64,000 nucleotides of DNA from Paraburkholderia bryophila (GTDB lineage: Bacteria > Pseudomonadota > Gammaproteobacteria > Burkholderiales > Burkholderiaceae), in NCBI RefSeq assembly GCF_013409255.1, contig NZ_JACCAS010000001.1, positions 2,232,001-2,296,000 of the forward strand, read 5' to 3'. Below the pieces are notes generated by a model. That model searched no databases and was not told the origin of the DNA. It saw only the letters and a list, made by a program, of their open reading frames with translations. Positions 48,601 through 59,247 of this stretch are shown here, one piece after another. The translations under genes were made by a program, and so were the position numbers. Numbering within the stretch: position 1 is the first letter of the stretch; each line of letters begins with the position of its first letter.

Positions 48601-49743
48601 TCAGGTCTTGCGCGTGACTTCGCCATCGCGGGCCAGCAGCGTGGCCGCGACGATGTCGTCCGCGAGATCGATATTCAACGCGCCTTCCTTCGTGACGATC
48701 AGCTTCAGGAAGTCGAGCAGGTTGCGCGCGTAGAGGGACGAAGCATCGGCGGGCACCATCGACGCCAGATTCGTATAGCCGACGATCTGCACGCCATGTT
48801 TGATGACCACCTGATCCGCCACGGTCAACGGGCAGTTGCCGCCGCGCTGGCCTTCGTATTCCGCGCCGCGTCCAGCGGCAAGGTCCACCAGCACCGAGCC
48901 CGGTTTCATCGCCTGCACGGTGTCGACCGAGATCAGCGTCGGCGCGGCGCGGCCCGGAATCAGCGCGGTGGAGATCACCACGTCGGCCTGCTTCGCGCGT
49001 TCATGAACTAAAGCCGACTGACGCGCAAGCCACGACGGCGGCATCGGCCGCGCATATCCGCCGACGCCTTGCGCGGCTTCGCGTTCTTCGTCGGTTTCAT
49101 AAGGCACGTCGAGAAACTTGGCGCCGAGCGATTCAATCTGCTCCTTCACGGCCGGCCGCACGTCCGACGCTTCGATCACCGCGCCCAGGCGCTTGGCGGT
49201 CGCGATCGCCTGCAAACCGGCCACACCCGCGCCGAGAATCAGCACGCGCGCCGCTTTCACGGTGCCGGCGGCCGTCATCAGCATCGGCATGAAGCGCGGA
49301 TAAAGCGTCGCCGCCAACAACACCGCCTTGTATCCGGCGATGTTCGCCTGCGACGACAGCACGTCGAGACTCTGCGCGCGCGTGGTACGCGGCGCGGCTT
49401 CCAGAGCGAACGCGGTCACACCGGCCGCAGCCAGTTTGGCCGAGTTTTCGGCGTTAAACGGATCGAGCATGCCGACCAGCGTCGCGCCGCGCTTGAGCAG
49501 CGGCAGTTCGGCGTCGGTGGGAGACTGGACTTTGAGAACGAGGTCGGCGGCGAACGCTGTAGCGGCGTCGACGATTTCAGCGCCGGCGGCCGTAAAGGCT
49601 TCGTCAGGAAAGCTTGCGCCGGTACCGGCGCCGCTCTGGATCGTGACCCGGTGGCCCTGGGTCACATACTTCTTGACCGTTTCGGGCGTCGCGGCGACGC
49701 GGGTTTCGTGCGCGCGCGTCTCGGCTGGCACTCCGATGTGCAT
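48601..49743 (-). CDS. pntAA: NAD(P) transhydrogenase subunit alpha 1 (NAD-binding part)
   Basis: The 380-aa soluble NAD-binding subunit, related to alanine dehydrogenase. It starts MHIGVPAETRAHETRVAATP and has the NAD fold VLILGAGVAGLQAIATAKRL, followed by VRPAVKEQIESLGAKF and the mobile-loop region. A gap of 24 bp separates it from the alpha 2 gene, whose product anchors it to the membrane. Confidence 0.96.
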   Translation of the reverse strand: MHIGVPAETRAHETRVAATPETVKKYVTQGHRVTIQSGAGTGASFPDEAFTAAGAEIVDAATAFAADLVLKVQSPTDAELPLLKRGATLVGMLDPFNAENSAKLAAAGVTAFALEAAPRTTRAQSLDVLSSQANIAGYKAVLLAATLYPRFMPMLMTAAGTVKAARVLILGAGVAGLQAIATAKRLGAVIEASDVRPAVKEQIESLGAKFLDVPYETDEEREAAQGVGGYARPMPPSWLARQSALVHERAKQADVVISTALIPGRAAPTLISVDTVQAMKPGSVLVDLAAGRGAEYEGQRGGNCPLTVADQVVIKHGVQIVGYTNLASMVPADASSLYARNLLDFLKLIVTKEGALNIDLADDIVAATLLARDGEVTRKT

Positions 49744-50021
49744 CTTTGTTTCCTCCTCGACTTCCTGTTTGACTAACGACAGTTCGGCCGACGAGGCACG
49801 CCGGCTTGCAAGTGCAACGGCTAACGCCCCACTTTAACCGAAACCGAAGCCGCGTCGAAATCGGGGACAATGCGGGGGCTTGTACGGATGCGGGCCGCAT
49901 GGTGCCGCGACGCGCGGGCGGGGCCGCCGTCTTGCCGGCGCGACCCATTGCCACGATCGGACGCCGGTCGGCGACCCAGCCACTGCCCACCCGCTTCCCG
50001 GCAGCCCAGGCCCATAAACGG

Positions 50022-50027
50022 TAAAAT
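50022..50027 (+). promoter_or_regulatory. Candidate -10 for nudJ, possible leaderless transcript
   Basis: TAAAAT at 50022-50027 lies 8 bp before the ATG at 50036, so transcription would start at or next to the start codon. No ribosome-binding site is present in the short gap. Confidence 0.3.
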
Positions 50028-50035
50028 GCGCACCC

Positions 50036-50515
50036 ATGAAACCGGAATCCTGGCTGCCGCACGTCACCGTTGCGGCTATCGTCGAGCGTGACGGGCGTTT
50101 CCTGCTGGTCGAGGAACATACCGTCGACGGTCTGCGCCTGAACCAGCCCGCCGGCCATCTGGAGGCGGGAGAAACGCTGCTGAACGCGGTGATCCGCGAA
50201 ACGCTCGAAGAAACCGCCCACCCATTCGCGCCCGAGGCGCTGGTCGGCATGTACATGACGCATTTCGAGCGGCCCGGTAGCGAAGGCGTGACGTATCTGC
50301 GCTTCACCTACTGCGGCACGAGCGGCGAACCGGACCCGGCGCGCGCGCTCGACCCCGACATTGTCCGCACGCTGTGGATGAGCGCCGACGAATTGCGCGC
50401 GTGTCCCGAGCGGCACCGCACGCCTCTGGTCATGCAGTGCGTCGACGATTACCTCGCGGGCCGGCGTTTTCCGCTCGATTTCGTGCAGACGCATTCGGTC
50501 GGGCAAAAACGGTAG
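50036..50515 (+). CDS. nudJ: NUDIX hydrolase, NudJ-like phosphatase
   Basis: A 159-aa protein with a Nudix box at residues 40-62 (GHLEAGETLLNAVIRETLEE), whose glutamates bind metal. The family hydrolyses nucleoside di- and triphosphates; NudJ also releases phosphate from thiamine pyrimidine diphosphate. Neighbouring mnmA supports the NudJ call, since nudJ and mnmA are adjacent in E. coli as well. The ATG at 50036 begins MKPESWLPHVTVAAIVERDG; no ribosome-binding site is seen. Confidence 0.9.
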   Translation: MKPESWLPHVTVAAIVERDGRFLLVEEHTVDGLRLNQPAGHLEAGETLLNAVIRETLEETAHPFAPEALVGMYMTHFERPGSEGVTYLRFTYCGTSGEPDPARALDPDIVRTLWMSADELRACPERHRTPLVMQCVDDYLAGRRFPLDFVQTHSVGQKR

Positions 50516-50574
50516 CCGTCACGCGCGGCCAACCCACAATCCCATGAAGTCCCGCAGCACCCAGTGAGCATCTT

Positions 50575-51720
50575 ATGAGCAAGCAGAAAGTCGTAGTAGG
50601 CATGTCGGGCGGCGTCGATTCGTCGGTTACCGCGTGGCTACTGAAGGAACAGGGCTACGACGTGGTCGGCCTGTTCATGAAAAACTGGGAAGACGACGAC
50701 GACAGCGAATACTGCTCGACGCGCCAGGACTGGATCGACGTGGTGTCGGTGGCGGACCTGATCGGCATCGACGTCGAAGCGGTCAACTTCGCCGCCGAAT
50801 ACAAAGACCGCGTATTCGCTGAATTCCTGCGCGAATACTCGGCCGGCCGCACGCCGAATCCCGACGTGCTGTGCAACGCCGAAATCAAATTCAAGGCCTT
50901 CCTCGACCACGCCATGTCGCTCGGCGCGGAAACCATCGCGACCGGCCACTATGCCCGCGTGCGCGAGAACGAGGGCCGCTTCGAACTGCTGAAAGCGTTC
51001 GACCATACGAAAGACCAGTCGTACTTTCTGCATCGGCTGAATCAGGCGCAATTGTCGAAGACGCTGTTTCCTTTGGGCGAGATTCCGAAGACCAAGGTCC
51101 GCGAAATCGCCGAACAGATCGCGCTGCCGAATGCGAAGAAGAAAGACTCGACCGGCATCTGCTTCATCGGCGAACGGCCGTTCCGCGACTTCCTGAACCG
51201 CTATCTGCCCACCCAACCCGGTCCGATGAAAACGACGGACGGTAAAGTGGTCGGCGAACACATCGGCCTCGCGTTCTACACGTTCGGGCAGCGCAAGGGC
51301 ATTGGTCTCGGCGGCAGCAAGGAAGGCAGCGGCGAACCCTGGTTCGTGGCCGGCAAGGATATTCCGTCGAACACGCTATATGTCGCCCAGGGGCACGATC
51401 ACTCGTGGCTGCTGAGCCATACGCTCAGCGCGGGCAATACGAGCTGGGTCGCGGGCGAGCCGCCGGCGGACGGCTTCGCGTGCGGCGCGAAAACCCGTTA
51501 CCGCCAAGCGGATGCGGCCTGCACGTTCGGCAACGCGAACGTCGGGCCAGGCCTGTTCGAACTGAATTTCGCCGACGCGCAATGGGCTGTCACACCGGGG
51601 CAATCCGCGGTGCTTTACGATGGCGACGTTTGCCTCGGCGGCGGCATCATCGAACATGCGGTGACCGGGCAGCCGGTCGCGCGTCAGCCGCAGAAAGCGG
51701 CGCTGCTGAGTGCCCGCTGA
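50575..51720 (+). CDS. mnmA: tRNA-specific 2-thiouridylase MnmA
   Basis: A 381-aa enzyme that thiolates uridine-34 of tRNA-Lys, -Glu and -Gln. The PP-loop GMSGGVDSS (residues 9-17) binds ATP; the two catalytic cysteines are Cys100 ([12 protein letters not shown]) and Cys196 ([10 protein letters not shown]). The C-terminal barrel and a family-typical length are present. It follows nudJ by 59 bp. Confidence 0.96.
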   Translation: MSKQKVVVGMSGGVDSSVTAWLLKEQGYDVVGLFMKNWEDDDDSEYCSTRQDWIDVVSVADLIGIDVEAVNFAAEYKDRVFAEFLREYSAGRTPNPDVLCNAEIKFKAFLDHAMSLGAETIATGHYARVRENEGRFELLKAFDHTKDQSYFLHRLNQAQLSKTLFPLGEIPKTKVREIAEQIALPNAKKKDSTGICFIGERPFRDFLNRYLPTQPGPMKTTDGKVVGEHIGLAFYTFGQRKGIGLGGSKEGSGEPWFVAGKDIPSNTLYVAQGHDHSWLLSHTLSAGNTSWVAGEPPADGFACGAKTRYRQADAACTFGNANVGPGLFELNFADAQWAVTPGQSAVLYDGDVCLGGGIIEHAVTGQPVARQPQKAALLSAR

Positions 51721-51851
51721 GCGATGCGCTCAAGCAGCCGCAGCTAGCTTCACCATAACAAGCAGTCGTTCGTCCCCTTTCGCGGCGGTTCCGCCTGCGC
51801 CGACAGCGTCGGCGATCCCGCCGTGACGATCCCCACTGCACTGGAGTCTCC

Positions 51852-53462
51852 ATGTTTTCTCGACGTTATCTGGCCATGTGGTGCGCAGTCGTGCTGCTCG
51901 CCGTCTGCGCGGCGCTCGGCGCGACGCAACACATTTCGTGGTTCTGGCTGGTCGTGCCGGTCGCGCTCGTCGCGCTCGGCCTGTTCGACCTGAACCAGCA
52001 GCGCCACGCGATTCTGCGCAACTATCCGCTGTGGGGGCACTTCCGCTTCCTGTTCGAATTCATCCGCCCGGAAATCCGTCAGTATTTCGTCGAAGACGAT
52101 ACCGACGAAAAGCCGTTCTCGCGTGCCCAGCGCAGCATCGTCTATCAGCGTGCGAAGAACGACGTGGACAGCCGCCCATACGGCACCGAACTCGACGTCA
52201 AAGCGGTCGCGCACGAATGGATCAGCCACTCGCTCGCGCCCACCACGCTCGAGAATCACGACTTCCGCGTCGCGGTCGGACCGGACCGCGCTAAACCTTA
52301 TTCGATGTCGATCTTCAACGTCTCGGCGATGAGCTTCGGCTCGCTGTCGGCGAACGCGATCATGGCGCTGAACCTCGGCGCGAAGAAGGGCAACTTCGCG
52401 CACGACACCGGCGAAGGCTCCATGTCGAAGTATCACCGCGAGCACGGCGGCGACATCATCTGGGAAATCGCGTCGGGCTATTTCGGCTGCCGTAACGACG
52501 ACGGCACCTTCAGCGCGGAAAAATTCGCGAAGCAGGCCGCCGAGCCGCAAGTGAAGATGATCGAAGTGAAGCTTTCGCAAGGCGCGAAGCCGGGTCACGG
52601 CGGCGTGCTGCCGGCCGCCAAGATCACGCCGGAAATTGCCGAGACGCGTGGGGTGCCGATGGGCCGCGACTGCATCTCGCCGGCCACGCACTCGGAGTTC
52701 TCGACGCCGCGCGGGCTGCTCGAATTCGTCGACCGTTTGCGCACGCTGTCGGGCGGCAAGCCGACTGGATTCAAGCTGTGCATTGGACATCCGTGGGAAT
52801 TTTTCGGCATTGCGAAGGCGATGCTGGAAACGGGCATTTTGCCGGACTTCATCGTCGTGGACGGCGCGGAAGGCGGCACCGGCGCGGCGCCGCTGGAGTT
52901 CACCGATCACGTCGGCGTGCCGCTGCAGGAAGGCTTGCTGCTGGTCCATAACACGCTGGTCGGGATCGGCTTGCGACAGCGCATTCGCATCGGCGCGAGC
53001 GGCAAGATGATCACCGCGTTCGACATCACTCGCACGCTGGCGATCGGCGCGGACTGGGTGAATGCGGCGCGCGGCTTCATGTTCGCGGTGGGCTGCATTC
53101 AGGCGCAAACCTGCCACACGGGCCGCTGCCCGACCGGCGTCGCGACGCAGGACCCGGTGCGTCAACGCGCGCTGGTCGTGCCGGACAAGGCCGATCGCGT
53201 GTTCAACTTCCATCACAACACGCTGCACGCGCTGAAGGAAATCATTCAGGCCGCGGGGTTGAAGCATCCGGCGGAACTGCGCGCGCATCACATCGTGCGG
53301 CGTGTGTCGTCGCATGAGGTGCGGCTGATGTCGGATCTGCTGAAGTATCTGGAACCGAACGATCTGGTGAACGGCAATTACCGTTACTCGCTGTTCGAGA
53401 AGTACTGGCCGGTGGCGCAGAGCGATTCGTTCTCGCCGAAGGTGGAGTTGGCGGCGACGTGA
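51852..53462 (+). CDS. FMN-binding glutamate synthase family protein
   Basis: A 536-aa protein with two N-terminal membrane helices (about residues 8-24 and 29-46) joined to a domain like the synthase part of GltB. FMN and iron-sulfur features are FNVSAMSFGSLSANAIMALN, SQGAKPGHGGVLPAAKITPE, VVDGAEGGTGAAPLEFTDHV and the cysteines of CIQAQTCHTGRCPTGVATQD for a 3Fe-4S cluster. It lacks the amidotransferase part of glutamate synthase, so its reaction is not known. A strong terminator follows. Confidence 0.88.
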   Translation: MFSRRYLAMWCAVVLLAVCAALGATQHISWFWLVVPVALVALGLFDLNQQRHAILRNYPLWGHFRFLFEFIRPEIRQYFVEDDTDEKPFSRAQRSIVYQRAKNDVDSRPYGTELDVKAVAHEWISHSLAPTTLENHDFRVAVGPDRAKPYSMSIFNVSAMSFGSLSANAIMALNLGAKKGNFAHDTGEGSMSKYHREHGGDIIWEIASGYFGCRNDDGTFSAEKFAKQAAEPQVKMIEVKLSQGAKPGHGGVLPAAKITPEIAETRGVPMGRDCISPATHSEFSTPRGLLEFVDRLRTLSGGKPTGFKLCIGHPWEFFGIAKAMLETGILPDFIVVDGAEGGTGAAPLEFTDHVGVPLQEGLLLVHNTLVGIGLRQRIRIGASGKMITAFDITRTLAIGADWVNAARGFMFAVGCIQAQTCHTGRCPTGVATQDPVRQRALVVPDKADRVFNFHHNTLHALKEIIQAAGLKHPAELRAHHIVRRVSSHEVRLMSDLLKYLEPNDLVNGNYRYSLFEKYWPVAQSDSFSPKVELAAT

Positions 53463-53532
53463 GCACGATGCGGAGCCGATTGCCCCAAGGCATGCGCATG
53501 ACAACCGGCTGACCGACCACCCGCGTCGTAAC

Positions 53533-53566
53533 GATAAAGGACCGCCCAAAGCGGTCCTTTATCATT
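53533..53566 (+). terminator. Intrinsic terminator after the glutamate-synthase-like gene
   Basis: A 13-bp perfect stem (53533-53545 with 53551-53563) with a 5-nt loop, 70 bp after the stop codon. Confidence 0.85.
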
Positions 53567-53711
53567 TGAAGAGTGCCGCCAGTCCCGTCCGACCCCGCAA
53601 AACGGACACCCCCCTCCCTTTCCGTTAAAATCTATGGTTTAGCACTTCGCTCCACGGCCACCTCGCGCGCTCCGGCGTTTGCGGCGCGGCCTCATGCCCG
53701 AAAGGCACTTC

Positions 53712-54719
53712 ATGCTCACGTTTCAGCAAATCATCCTGACAATGCAGTCCTACTGGGACAAGCAGGGTTGCGCGTTGCTCCAGCCGATCGACATGGAAGT
53801 CGGCGCGGGCACGTCCCACGTTCATACGTTCCTGCGCGCGATCGGCCCCGAACCGTGGCGAGCCGCCTACGTGCAACCGTCGCGCCGTCCGAAAGACGGC
53901 CGTTACGGCCAGAACCCGAACCGTCTGCAGCATTACTACCAATACCAGGTGGTGCTCAAGCCGGCGCCCGAAAACATCCTCGACCTGTACCTCGGCTCGC
54001 TCGAAGCACTCGGTTTCGACCTGAAGCAGAACGACGTGCGCTTCGTCGAAGACGACTGGGAAAATCCCACGCTCGGCGCGTGGGGCCTCGGCTGGGAAGT
54101 GTGGCTGAACGGCATGGAAGTGACCCAGTTCACCTACTTCCAGCAAGTGGGCGGTCTGGATTGCAAGCCGGTGCTTGGCGAAATCACTTACGGTCTCGAA
54201 CGTCTCGCCATGTATCTGCAGAAGGTCGAGAACATCTACGACCTGGTCTGGACCGAGTGGGAAGAACAAGGCCCGAACGGCCCGGAAATTCGTCGCCTCA
54301 CGTACGGCGACGTGTACCACCAGAACGAAGTTGAACAGTCCGCCTACAACTTCGAGCACGCGAACGTCGAGCTGCTGTTCTCGATCTTCAACAGCTACGA
54401 AGCGGAAGCCAAGCGCATGATGGAAGCGCAGATCGCGCTGCCCGCTTATGAGCTGGTGCTGAAGGCCGGCCACACGTTCAACCTGCTCGACGCGCGTGGC
54501 GCGATTTCGGTCACGGAACGCGCGGCCTACATCGGCCGTATCCGCACGCTGTCGAAGCTGGTCGCACAGGCTTACTACGATTCGCGCGAAAAGCTCGGCT
54601 TCCCGATGCTCGGCAATCCGGTGCACGGCGTGCCCGGCCTCACGACCGACGAGCAAGACGCCGCGATGCCCGCGTGGGCGCCGCCGCTGAAAGTCGAACG
54701 CAAGATCGATCCGGACTGA
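53712..54719 (+). CDS. glyQ: Glycyl-tRNA synthetase alpha subunit
   Basis: The 335-aa catalytic subunit of the bacterial (alpha/beta)2 glycyl-tRNA synthetase. It begins [19 protein letters not shown] and has [20 protein letters not shown] and [20 protein letters not shown] for ATP and glycine binding. I chose the ATG at 53712 because GAAAGG lies just upstream; two earlier in-frame starts (53679, 53694) are possible but less like the family. glyS follows 15 bp later. Confidence 0.96.
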   Translation: MLTFQQIILTMQSYWDKQGCALLQPIDMEVGAGTSHVHTFLRAIGPEPWRAAYVQPSRRPKDGRYGQNPNRLQHYYQYQVVLKPAPENILDLYLGSLEALGFDLKQNDVRFVEDDWENPTLGAWGLGWEVWLNGMEVTQFTYFQQVGGLDCKPVLGEITYGLERLAMYLQKVENIYDLVWTEWEEQGPNGPEIRRLTYGDVYHQNEVEQSAYNFEHANVELLFSIFNSYEAEAKRMMEAQIALPAYELVLKAGHTFNLLDARGAISVTERAAYIGRIRTLSKLVAQAYYDSREKLGFPMLGNPVHGVPGLTTDEQDAAMPAWAPPLKVERKIDPD

Positions 54720-54734
54720 CGAGAACACCCAGAC

Positions 54735-56843
54735 ATGACTCAACCCCATCAAGCTACCCTGCTCGTCGAACTGCTAACCGAAGAACTGCCGCCGAAAGCG
54801 CTCGCGCGTCTCGGCGACGCGTTCGCCGAAGGCATTGCGCAGCGCCTCGCGGCGCGCGACCTGATCGAAGGCGAACTGTCGTTCGAACGTTATGCGACGC
54901 CGCGCCGCCTCGCTGTCACGATCAAGAACGTGCGCGCGGTCGCACCGGAAAAACAGGTGCGCGAAAAAGTGCTGCCCGTGTCCGTCGCCTTGGACAAAGA
55001 CGGTCAGCCCACCGCGCCGCTCGCGAAGAAACTCGCGGCGCTCGGCTTCCCCGATTTCTCGGTGAACGATCTCGAACGCGCACAAGACGGCAAGGCCGAA
55101 GCGTTTTTCCTGCGCTATGCCGCGCCGGGCGCAACGCTCGCCGACGGCCTGCAAGCCGCGCTGGACGAAGCGCTCGCCGTGTCGAAGCTGCCGATTCCCA
55201 AGGTCATGACGTATCAGCGTCCGGACGGCACGAACATTCAGTTCGTGCGGCCCGCACAGCGTCTCACGGTCCTGCACGGCGATCAGGTGGTGCCGGTCAG
55301 CGCGCTCGGCATCGACGCCGACGACACCACGCTCGGTCATCGCTTCCTGTCCGAAGGCTTCGTGCAGATCCAGCACGCCGATTCGTACGCGGACACGCTG
55401 TTGCACAAAGCCCATGTGGTCGCGAACTTCGCCGACCGCAAGGCGACCATCCGCACGCATCTGCTCGCGCAAGCCGACGGCGACCAGGTGGTGATGCCGG
55501 ATTCGCTGCTGGACGAAGTGACGTCGCTGGTCGAATGGCCAGTGGTGTACGCCTGCAAGTTCGAGGACGAATTCCTGCAAGTGCCGCAGGAATGCCTGAT
55601 CCTCACCATGCAGACCAACCAGAAATATTTCGCGCTGACCGATGCGAACGGCAAGCTGCGTTCGCGCTTCCTGATCGTGTCGAACATCGAAACAGCCACG
55701 CCGGGCGATATCATCGAAGGCAATGAGCGCGTGGTGCGTCCGCGTCTGGCCGACGCGAAGTTCTTCTTCGAGCAGGACAAGAAGAAGCCGCTCGCGGATC
55801 GCGTGCCGCTGCTCGCGAACGTCGTGTATCACAACAAGCTGGGCTCGGCGCTGCAACGCGTCGAGCGTGTGGAAGGTCTGGCCGGTGCGATCGCCGCGCT
55901 GACCGGCGCCGACGTCGCGCTCGCGCAGCGTGCCGCGCGTCTGGCCAAGGCCGATCTGATCACCGACATGGTCGGCGAATTCCCCGAGCTGCAAGGCACG
56001 ATGGGCACGTACTACGCGCGCCACGACGGCGAGCCGGAAGAAGTCGCGCTCGCGTGCTCGGAACACTATCAGCCGCGTTTCTCGGGCGACGCGTTGCCCG
56101 CCACCGCAACCGGCACCGTCGTCGCGCTGGCTGACAAGCTCGAAACGCTGGTCGGCATCTGGGGCATCGGCCTGCAACCCACCGGCGAGAAAGACCCGTT
56201 CGCGTTGCGCCGTCACGCGCTCGGCGTGCTGCGCATTCTGGTCGAGAAGCAACTGCCGGTCGACTTCGTCGAATTGCTGCGCGCCGCTTACGCGCAATTC
56301 GCCGCCGTGCCGAACGTCGCCGATTCGACGCAAGCCATTTATGACTTCGGCATGGACCGCCTGCGCGGTCTGCTGCGCGAACGCGGCTACGCGCCGGGCG
56401 AAATCGACGCGGTGCTAGCGCTGAACCCCACGCGTCTCGACGACATCGTCGCGCGTCTGGACGCGGTGCGCGAATTCGCGTTGCTGCCGGAAGCGGCTTC
56501 GCTCGCGGCGGCCAACAAGCGCATCTCGAACATCCTGAAGAAGTCGGAAGGCGTGGCGACTACCGGCGGCGTGCAGATCACACTGCTCGTCGAAGCGGCG
56601 GAAAAGGCCTTGCATGCGCAACTCGAGCAAGTCGCGCCGCGCGTGCAATCGCAACTCGCCGCGCGCGACTACACGGGCGCGCTGACGGCGCTTGCCGCGT
56701 TGCGCGAACCGGTCGACACGTTCTTCAACGACGTGATGGTCAACGCCGAAGATCCGGCGTTGCGCGCCAACCGTCTGGCCTTGCTCGGCGCACTGCATCA
56801 GCAGATGAATTGCGTCGCCGACATTTCACGACTCGCTGCCTGA
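54735..56843 (+). CDS. glyS: Glycyl-tRNA synthetase beta subunit
   Basis: The 702-aa beta subunit, which contributes tRNA recognition. It begins [20 protein letters not shown] and has [26 protein letters not shown] and [20 protein letters not shown] segments and an HD-like region near [20 protein letters not shown]. The C-terminal anticodon-binding part ends [20 protein letters not shown]. Normal length; adjacent to glyQ in one operon with gmhB, plsC and the metalloprotease gene. Confidence 0.96.
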   Translation: MTQPHQATLLVELLTEELPPKALARLGDAFAEGIAQRLAARDLIEGELSFERYATPRRLAVTIKNVRAVAPEKQVREKVLPVSVALDKDGQPTAPLAKKLAALGFPDFSVNDLERAQDGKAEAFFLRYAAPGATLADGLQAALDEALAVSKLPIPKVMTYQRPDGTNIQFVRPAQRLTVLHGDQVVPVSALGIDADDTTLGHRFLSEGFVQIQHADSYADTLLHKAHVVANFADRKATIRTHLLAQADGDQVVMPDSLLDEVTSLVEWPVVYACKFEDEFLQVPQECLILTMQTNQKYFALTDANGKLRSRFLIVSNIETATPGDIIEGNERVVRPRLADAKFFFEQDKKKPLADRVPLLANVVYHNKLGSALQRVERVEGLAGAIAALTGADVALAQRAARLAKADLITDMVGEFPELQGTMGTYYARHDGEPEEVALACSEHYQPRFSGDALPATATGTVVALADKLETLVGIWGIGLQPTGEKDPFALRRHALGVLRILVEKQLPVDFVELLRAAYAQFAAVPNVADSTQAIYDFGMDRLRGLLRERGYAPGEIDAVLALNPTRLDDIVARLDAVREFALLPEAASLAAANKRISNILKKSEGVATTGGVQITLLVEAAEKALHAQLEQVAPRVQSQLAARDYTGALTALAALREPVDTFFNDVMVNAEDPALRANRLALLGALHQQMNCVADISRLAA

Positions 56844-56853
56844 GCCCCGCGCC

Positions 56854-57408
56854 ATGCCGACCAAAAAAGTGGTGATCCTCGACCGCGACGGCGTGATCAA
56901 CGTCGACTCCGACGCGTTCATCAAGTCGCCGGACGAATGGGTACCGCTGCCCGGTTCGCTCGAAGCGATCGCGCGGCTGAACCAGGCCGGTTATCGCGTG
57001 GCGATCGCCACCAATCAGTCAGGCATTGGCCGCGGTCTGTTCGACATGAACGCGCTCAACGCGATGCATCTCAAGATGCATCGCCTGGCGGCGGCGGTCG
57101 GCGGGCGCATCGACGCGGTGTTCTTCTGCCCGCACACGGCGGAAGATCACTGCGAGTGCCGCAAGCCGAAGCCAGGCATGTTGAAGATGATCGCCGAGCG
57201 CTTCGAGGTCGACCCGCCGCACACGCCCGTGGTGGGCGATGCGATGCGCGATCTGCAAGCGGGTGCGGCGCTCGGTCATCCGACCCATCTGGTGCTGACC
57301 GGCAAGGGCCGCAAAACGCTCGCGGCCGGCGGCCTGCCCGAAGGCACGCGCGTGCATGACGACCTGCGCGCCTTCGCACTCGACTTCCTCGCCGCCGCTC
57401 AAGAGTGA
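56854..57408 (+). CDS. gmhB: D-glycero-beta-D-manno-heptose 1,7-bisphosphate 7-phosphatase
   Basis: A 184-aa HAD-family phosphatase of LPS core heptose synthesis. Nucleophile Asp10 and acid Asp12 sit in VVILDRDGVINVD; ATNQSGIGRG is motif II; the zinc site of GmhB proteins is present as Cys92, His94, Cys100 and Cys102 (CPHTAEDHCEC). It starts 10 bp after glyS and precedes plsC, so envelope synthesis follows the synthetase genes in one transcript. Confidence 0.93.
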   Translation: MPTKKVVILDRDGVINVDSDAFIKSPDEWVPLPGSLEAIARLNQAGYRVAIATNQSGIGRGLFDMNALNAMHLKMHRLAAAVGGRIDAVFFCPHTAEDHCECRKPKPGMLKMIAERFEVDPPHTPVVGDAMRDLQAGAALGHPTHLVLTGKGRKTLAAGGLPEGTRVHDDLRAFALDFLAAAQE

Positions 57409-57446
57409 CGCGCCACGCGCGTCCCTAAACCTCACTGACCACGCCG

Positions 57447-58205
57447 ATGCGCTTCACTCGCTCTCTGCTGCTGCTGATCTATCTCGTTCTGTACACGGTG
57501 CCGTACGCGTGCGCGTGCTTCATCGCGTTTCCGTTCATGCGCGCCGACAAGCGCTACTGGATGGCCGCGGGCTGGTGCAAGTCGACCCTGCACGTGGTGC
57601 GCTGGCTCAACGGCATTCGCTACAACATCGAAGGCTTCGAGAACCTGCCCAACGGTCCCGCCGTGCTGTTGTCGAAGCATCAATCGGCATGGGAAACAGT
57701 GGCGTTTCCGGCGCTGATGCCGCGTCCGCTGTGCTACGTGTTCAAGCGCGAACTGCTGTACGTGCCGTTCTTCGGTTGGGCGCTCGGCTTGCTGAAGATG
57801 GTTCATATCGATCGCAAGGAAGGCAAATACGCGTTCGAATCCGTCATCAAGCAAGGCAAGGCGCGCATGGCTGAAGGCGCGTGGGTCATCATGTTTCCGG
57901 AAGGCACACGCACGCGCAGCGGCACGCAAGGCAAATACAAAACCGGTGGCGCGCGCTTCGCGGTCGCTACCGGCGCACCAGTCGTACCGATCGCGCACAA
58001 CGCGGGACGCCTGTGGCCTCGCAACTCGTTTCTTAAATATGCGGGTATAGTCACAGTGTCGATCGGCAAGCCGATCGACACCACGGGACTCACGCCCGAA
58101 GAAGTGAACGCGCGCGTCGAACAGTGGATCGAAGCTGAAATGCGTCGCATCGATCCTACCGCGTACAGCGCGACGGAAAGCCGTTCCGCCGCCGCACCAA
58201 TCTGA
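57447..58205 (+). CDS. plsC: 1-acyl-sn-glycerol-3-phosphate acyltransferase
   Basis: A 252-aa membrane enzyme that acylates lysophosphatidate. One N-terminal hydrophobic segment (LLLLIYLVLYTVPYACACFI) is followed by motif I, KHQSAWET (His78, with Glu83 in place of the usual Asp), and motif III, FPEGTRTRSG at residues 150-159. The Asp-to-Glu change keeps an acidic partner for His78 and is known in part of the family. It follows gmhB by 38 bp. Confidence 0.9.
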   Translation: MRFTRSLLLLIYLVLYTVPYACACFIAFPFMRADKRYWMAAGWCKSTLHVVRWLNGIRYNIEGFENLPNGPAVLLSKHQSAWETVAFPALMPRPLCYVFKRELLYVPFFGWALGLLKMVHIDRKEGKYAFESVIKQGKARMAEGAWVIMFPEGTRTRSGTQGKYKTGGARFAVATGAPVVPIAHNAGRLWPRNSFLKYAGIVTVSIGKPIDTTGLTPEEVNARVEQWIEAEMRRIDPTAYSATESRSAAAPI

Positions 58206-58249
58206 CGCGCCCACGCCCTCGAAGGCGTACTTGCGCGAAGCCGAAACCG

Positions 58250-59152
58250 ATGCAGAAGTCTCCTACGTCGCAGCCTGCTGCGGCGCTCGATAACCGGCAA
58301 CTCGATCTCCCGCTCTTCGCCGAGCCGGGGTCGACGTCGTCGTCCCCTTCACCCTCCGCGCCTTCTTCCGGTTCTGCCGGGAGTGCGTCGGGCACGTCGC
58401 ATTCCGCTGGACTGCTCGCGCCAGATGGCAGCAAATTGCGCAGCCTCGTCGTCGGTTCACGCACGCTGCATTACGCGCTCAAGCGTTCCGCGCGCCGCTC
58501 GATCGGCTTTGCGATCGACAGCACGGGTCTGACGATCACCGCACCGCGTTGGGTCACGCTCGCCGATATCGAAACCGCGATCACCGAAAAGCAGCGCTGG
58601 ATTTTCGCGAAGCTGATCGAATGGCAAACGCGTGTCGAACAGCGCGCGTTGCCGAAGGTCGATTGGAAAGACGGCGCGGAAGTGCCGTACCTCGGCCAGC
58701 CGGTGCGCGTGATACTCGGCTCGCCGCAAGGCACGCTTCAGTTCAGCACGAGCGATTCGGCGTTGCAGGTACCGTTGCCGTTGCAGGCCGATCCGCAGCA
58801 GATCAAGGACCGCGTGCAAGGCTGGCTGCAAGGCGAGGCGAAGCGTCTGTTCGGCGAACGTCTCGCGATTTATTCGGAGAAGCTCGGCGTCAGCTACCGC
58901 ACGTATGCGCTGTCTTCAGCGGCAACGCGCTGGGGTAGTTGTTCGAGCGACGGTAAGATTCGCCTGAACTGGCGGCTGATTCACTTTCCGTTGTCCATCA
59001 TCGACTATGTCGTCGCGCATGAGCTCGCGCATCTGCGTGAGATGAATCACAGCCCGCGATTCTGGCAAACGGTGGAATCGATTTTTCCGGAATTCCGCGA
59101 GGCGCGGCAGACGCTGAAGTCGCATCCGCCGGAATTGCTGCCTACGTTGTAG
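58250..59152 (+). CDS. YgjP-like zinc metallopeptidase
   Basis: A 300-aa protein of the YgjP/DUF45 group. The zinc site is VVAHELAHLREMNHSPRFW: His257, Glu258, His261 and probably His267. RTYALSSAATRWGSCSSDGK is the family's second signature. The first 60 or so residues are a Ser/Pro-rich, probably disordered extension (PSAPSSGSAGSASGTS). It is the last gene of the glyQ operon and is followed by a terminator. Substrate unknown. Confidence 0.88.
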   Translation: MQKSPTSQPAAALDNRQLDLPLFAEPGSTSSSPSPSAPSSGSAGSASGTSHSAGLLAPDGSKLRSLVVGSRTLHYALKRSARRSIGFAIDSTGLTITAPRWVTLADIETAITEKQRWIFAKLIEWQTRVEQRALPKVDWKDGAEVPYLGQPVRVILGSPQGTLQFSTSDSALQVPLPLQADPQQIKDRVQGWLQGEAKRLFGERLAIYSEKLGVSYRTYALSSAATRWGSCSSDGKIRLNWRLIHFPLSIIDYVVAHELAHLREMNHSPRFWQTVESIFPEFREARQTLKSHPPELLPTL

Positions 59153-59187
59153 CGAGATCTTTTTAGACGGTTTCAGAGCTTGAGACG

Positions 59188-59220
59188 AAAACGGCGCTTC
59201 ATCATGAAGCGCCGTTTTTC
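59188..59220 (+). terminator. Intrinsic terminator of the glyQS-gmhB-plsC operon
   Basis: A 13-bp perfect stem (59188-59200 with 59206-59218) with a 5-nt loop and flanking A and T runs, between convergent genes; it can serve both strands. Confidence 0.9.
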
Positions 59221-59247
59221 TTTTGAGCCGCCGGGACCCACACCGGC

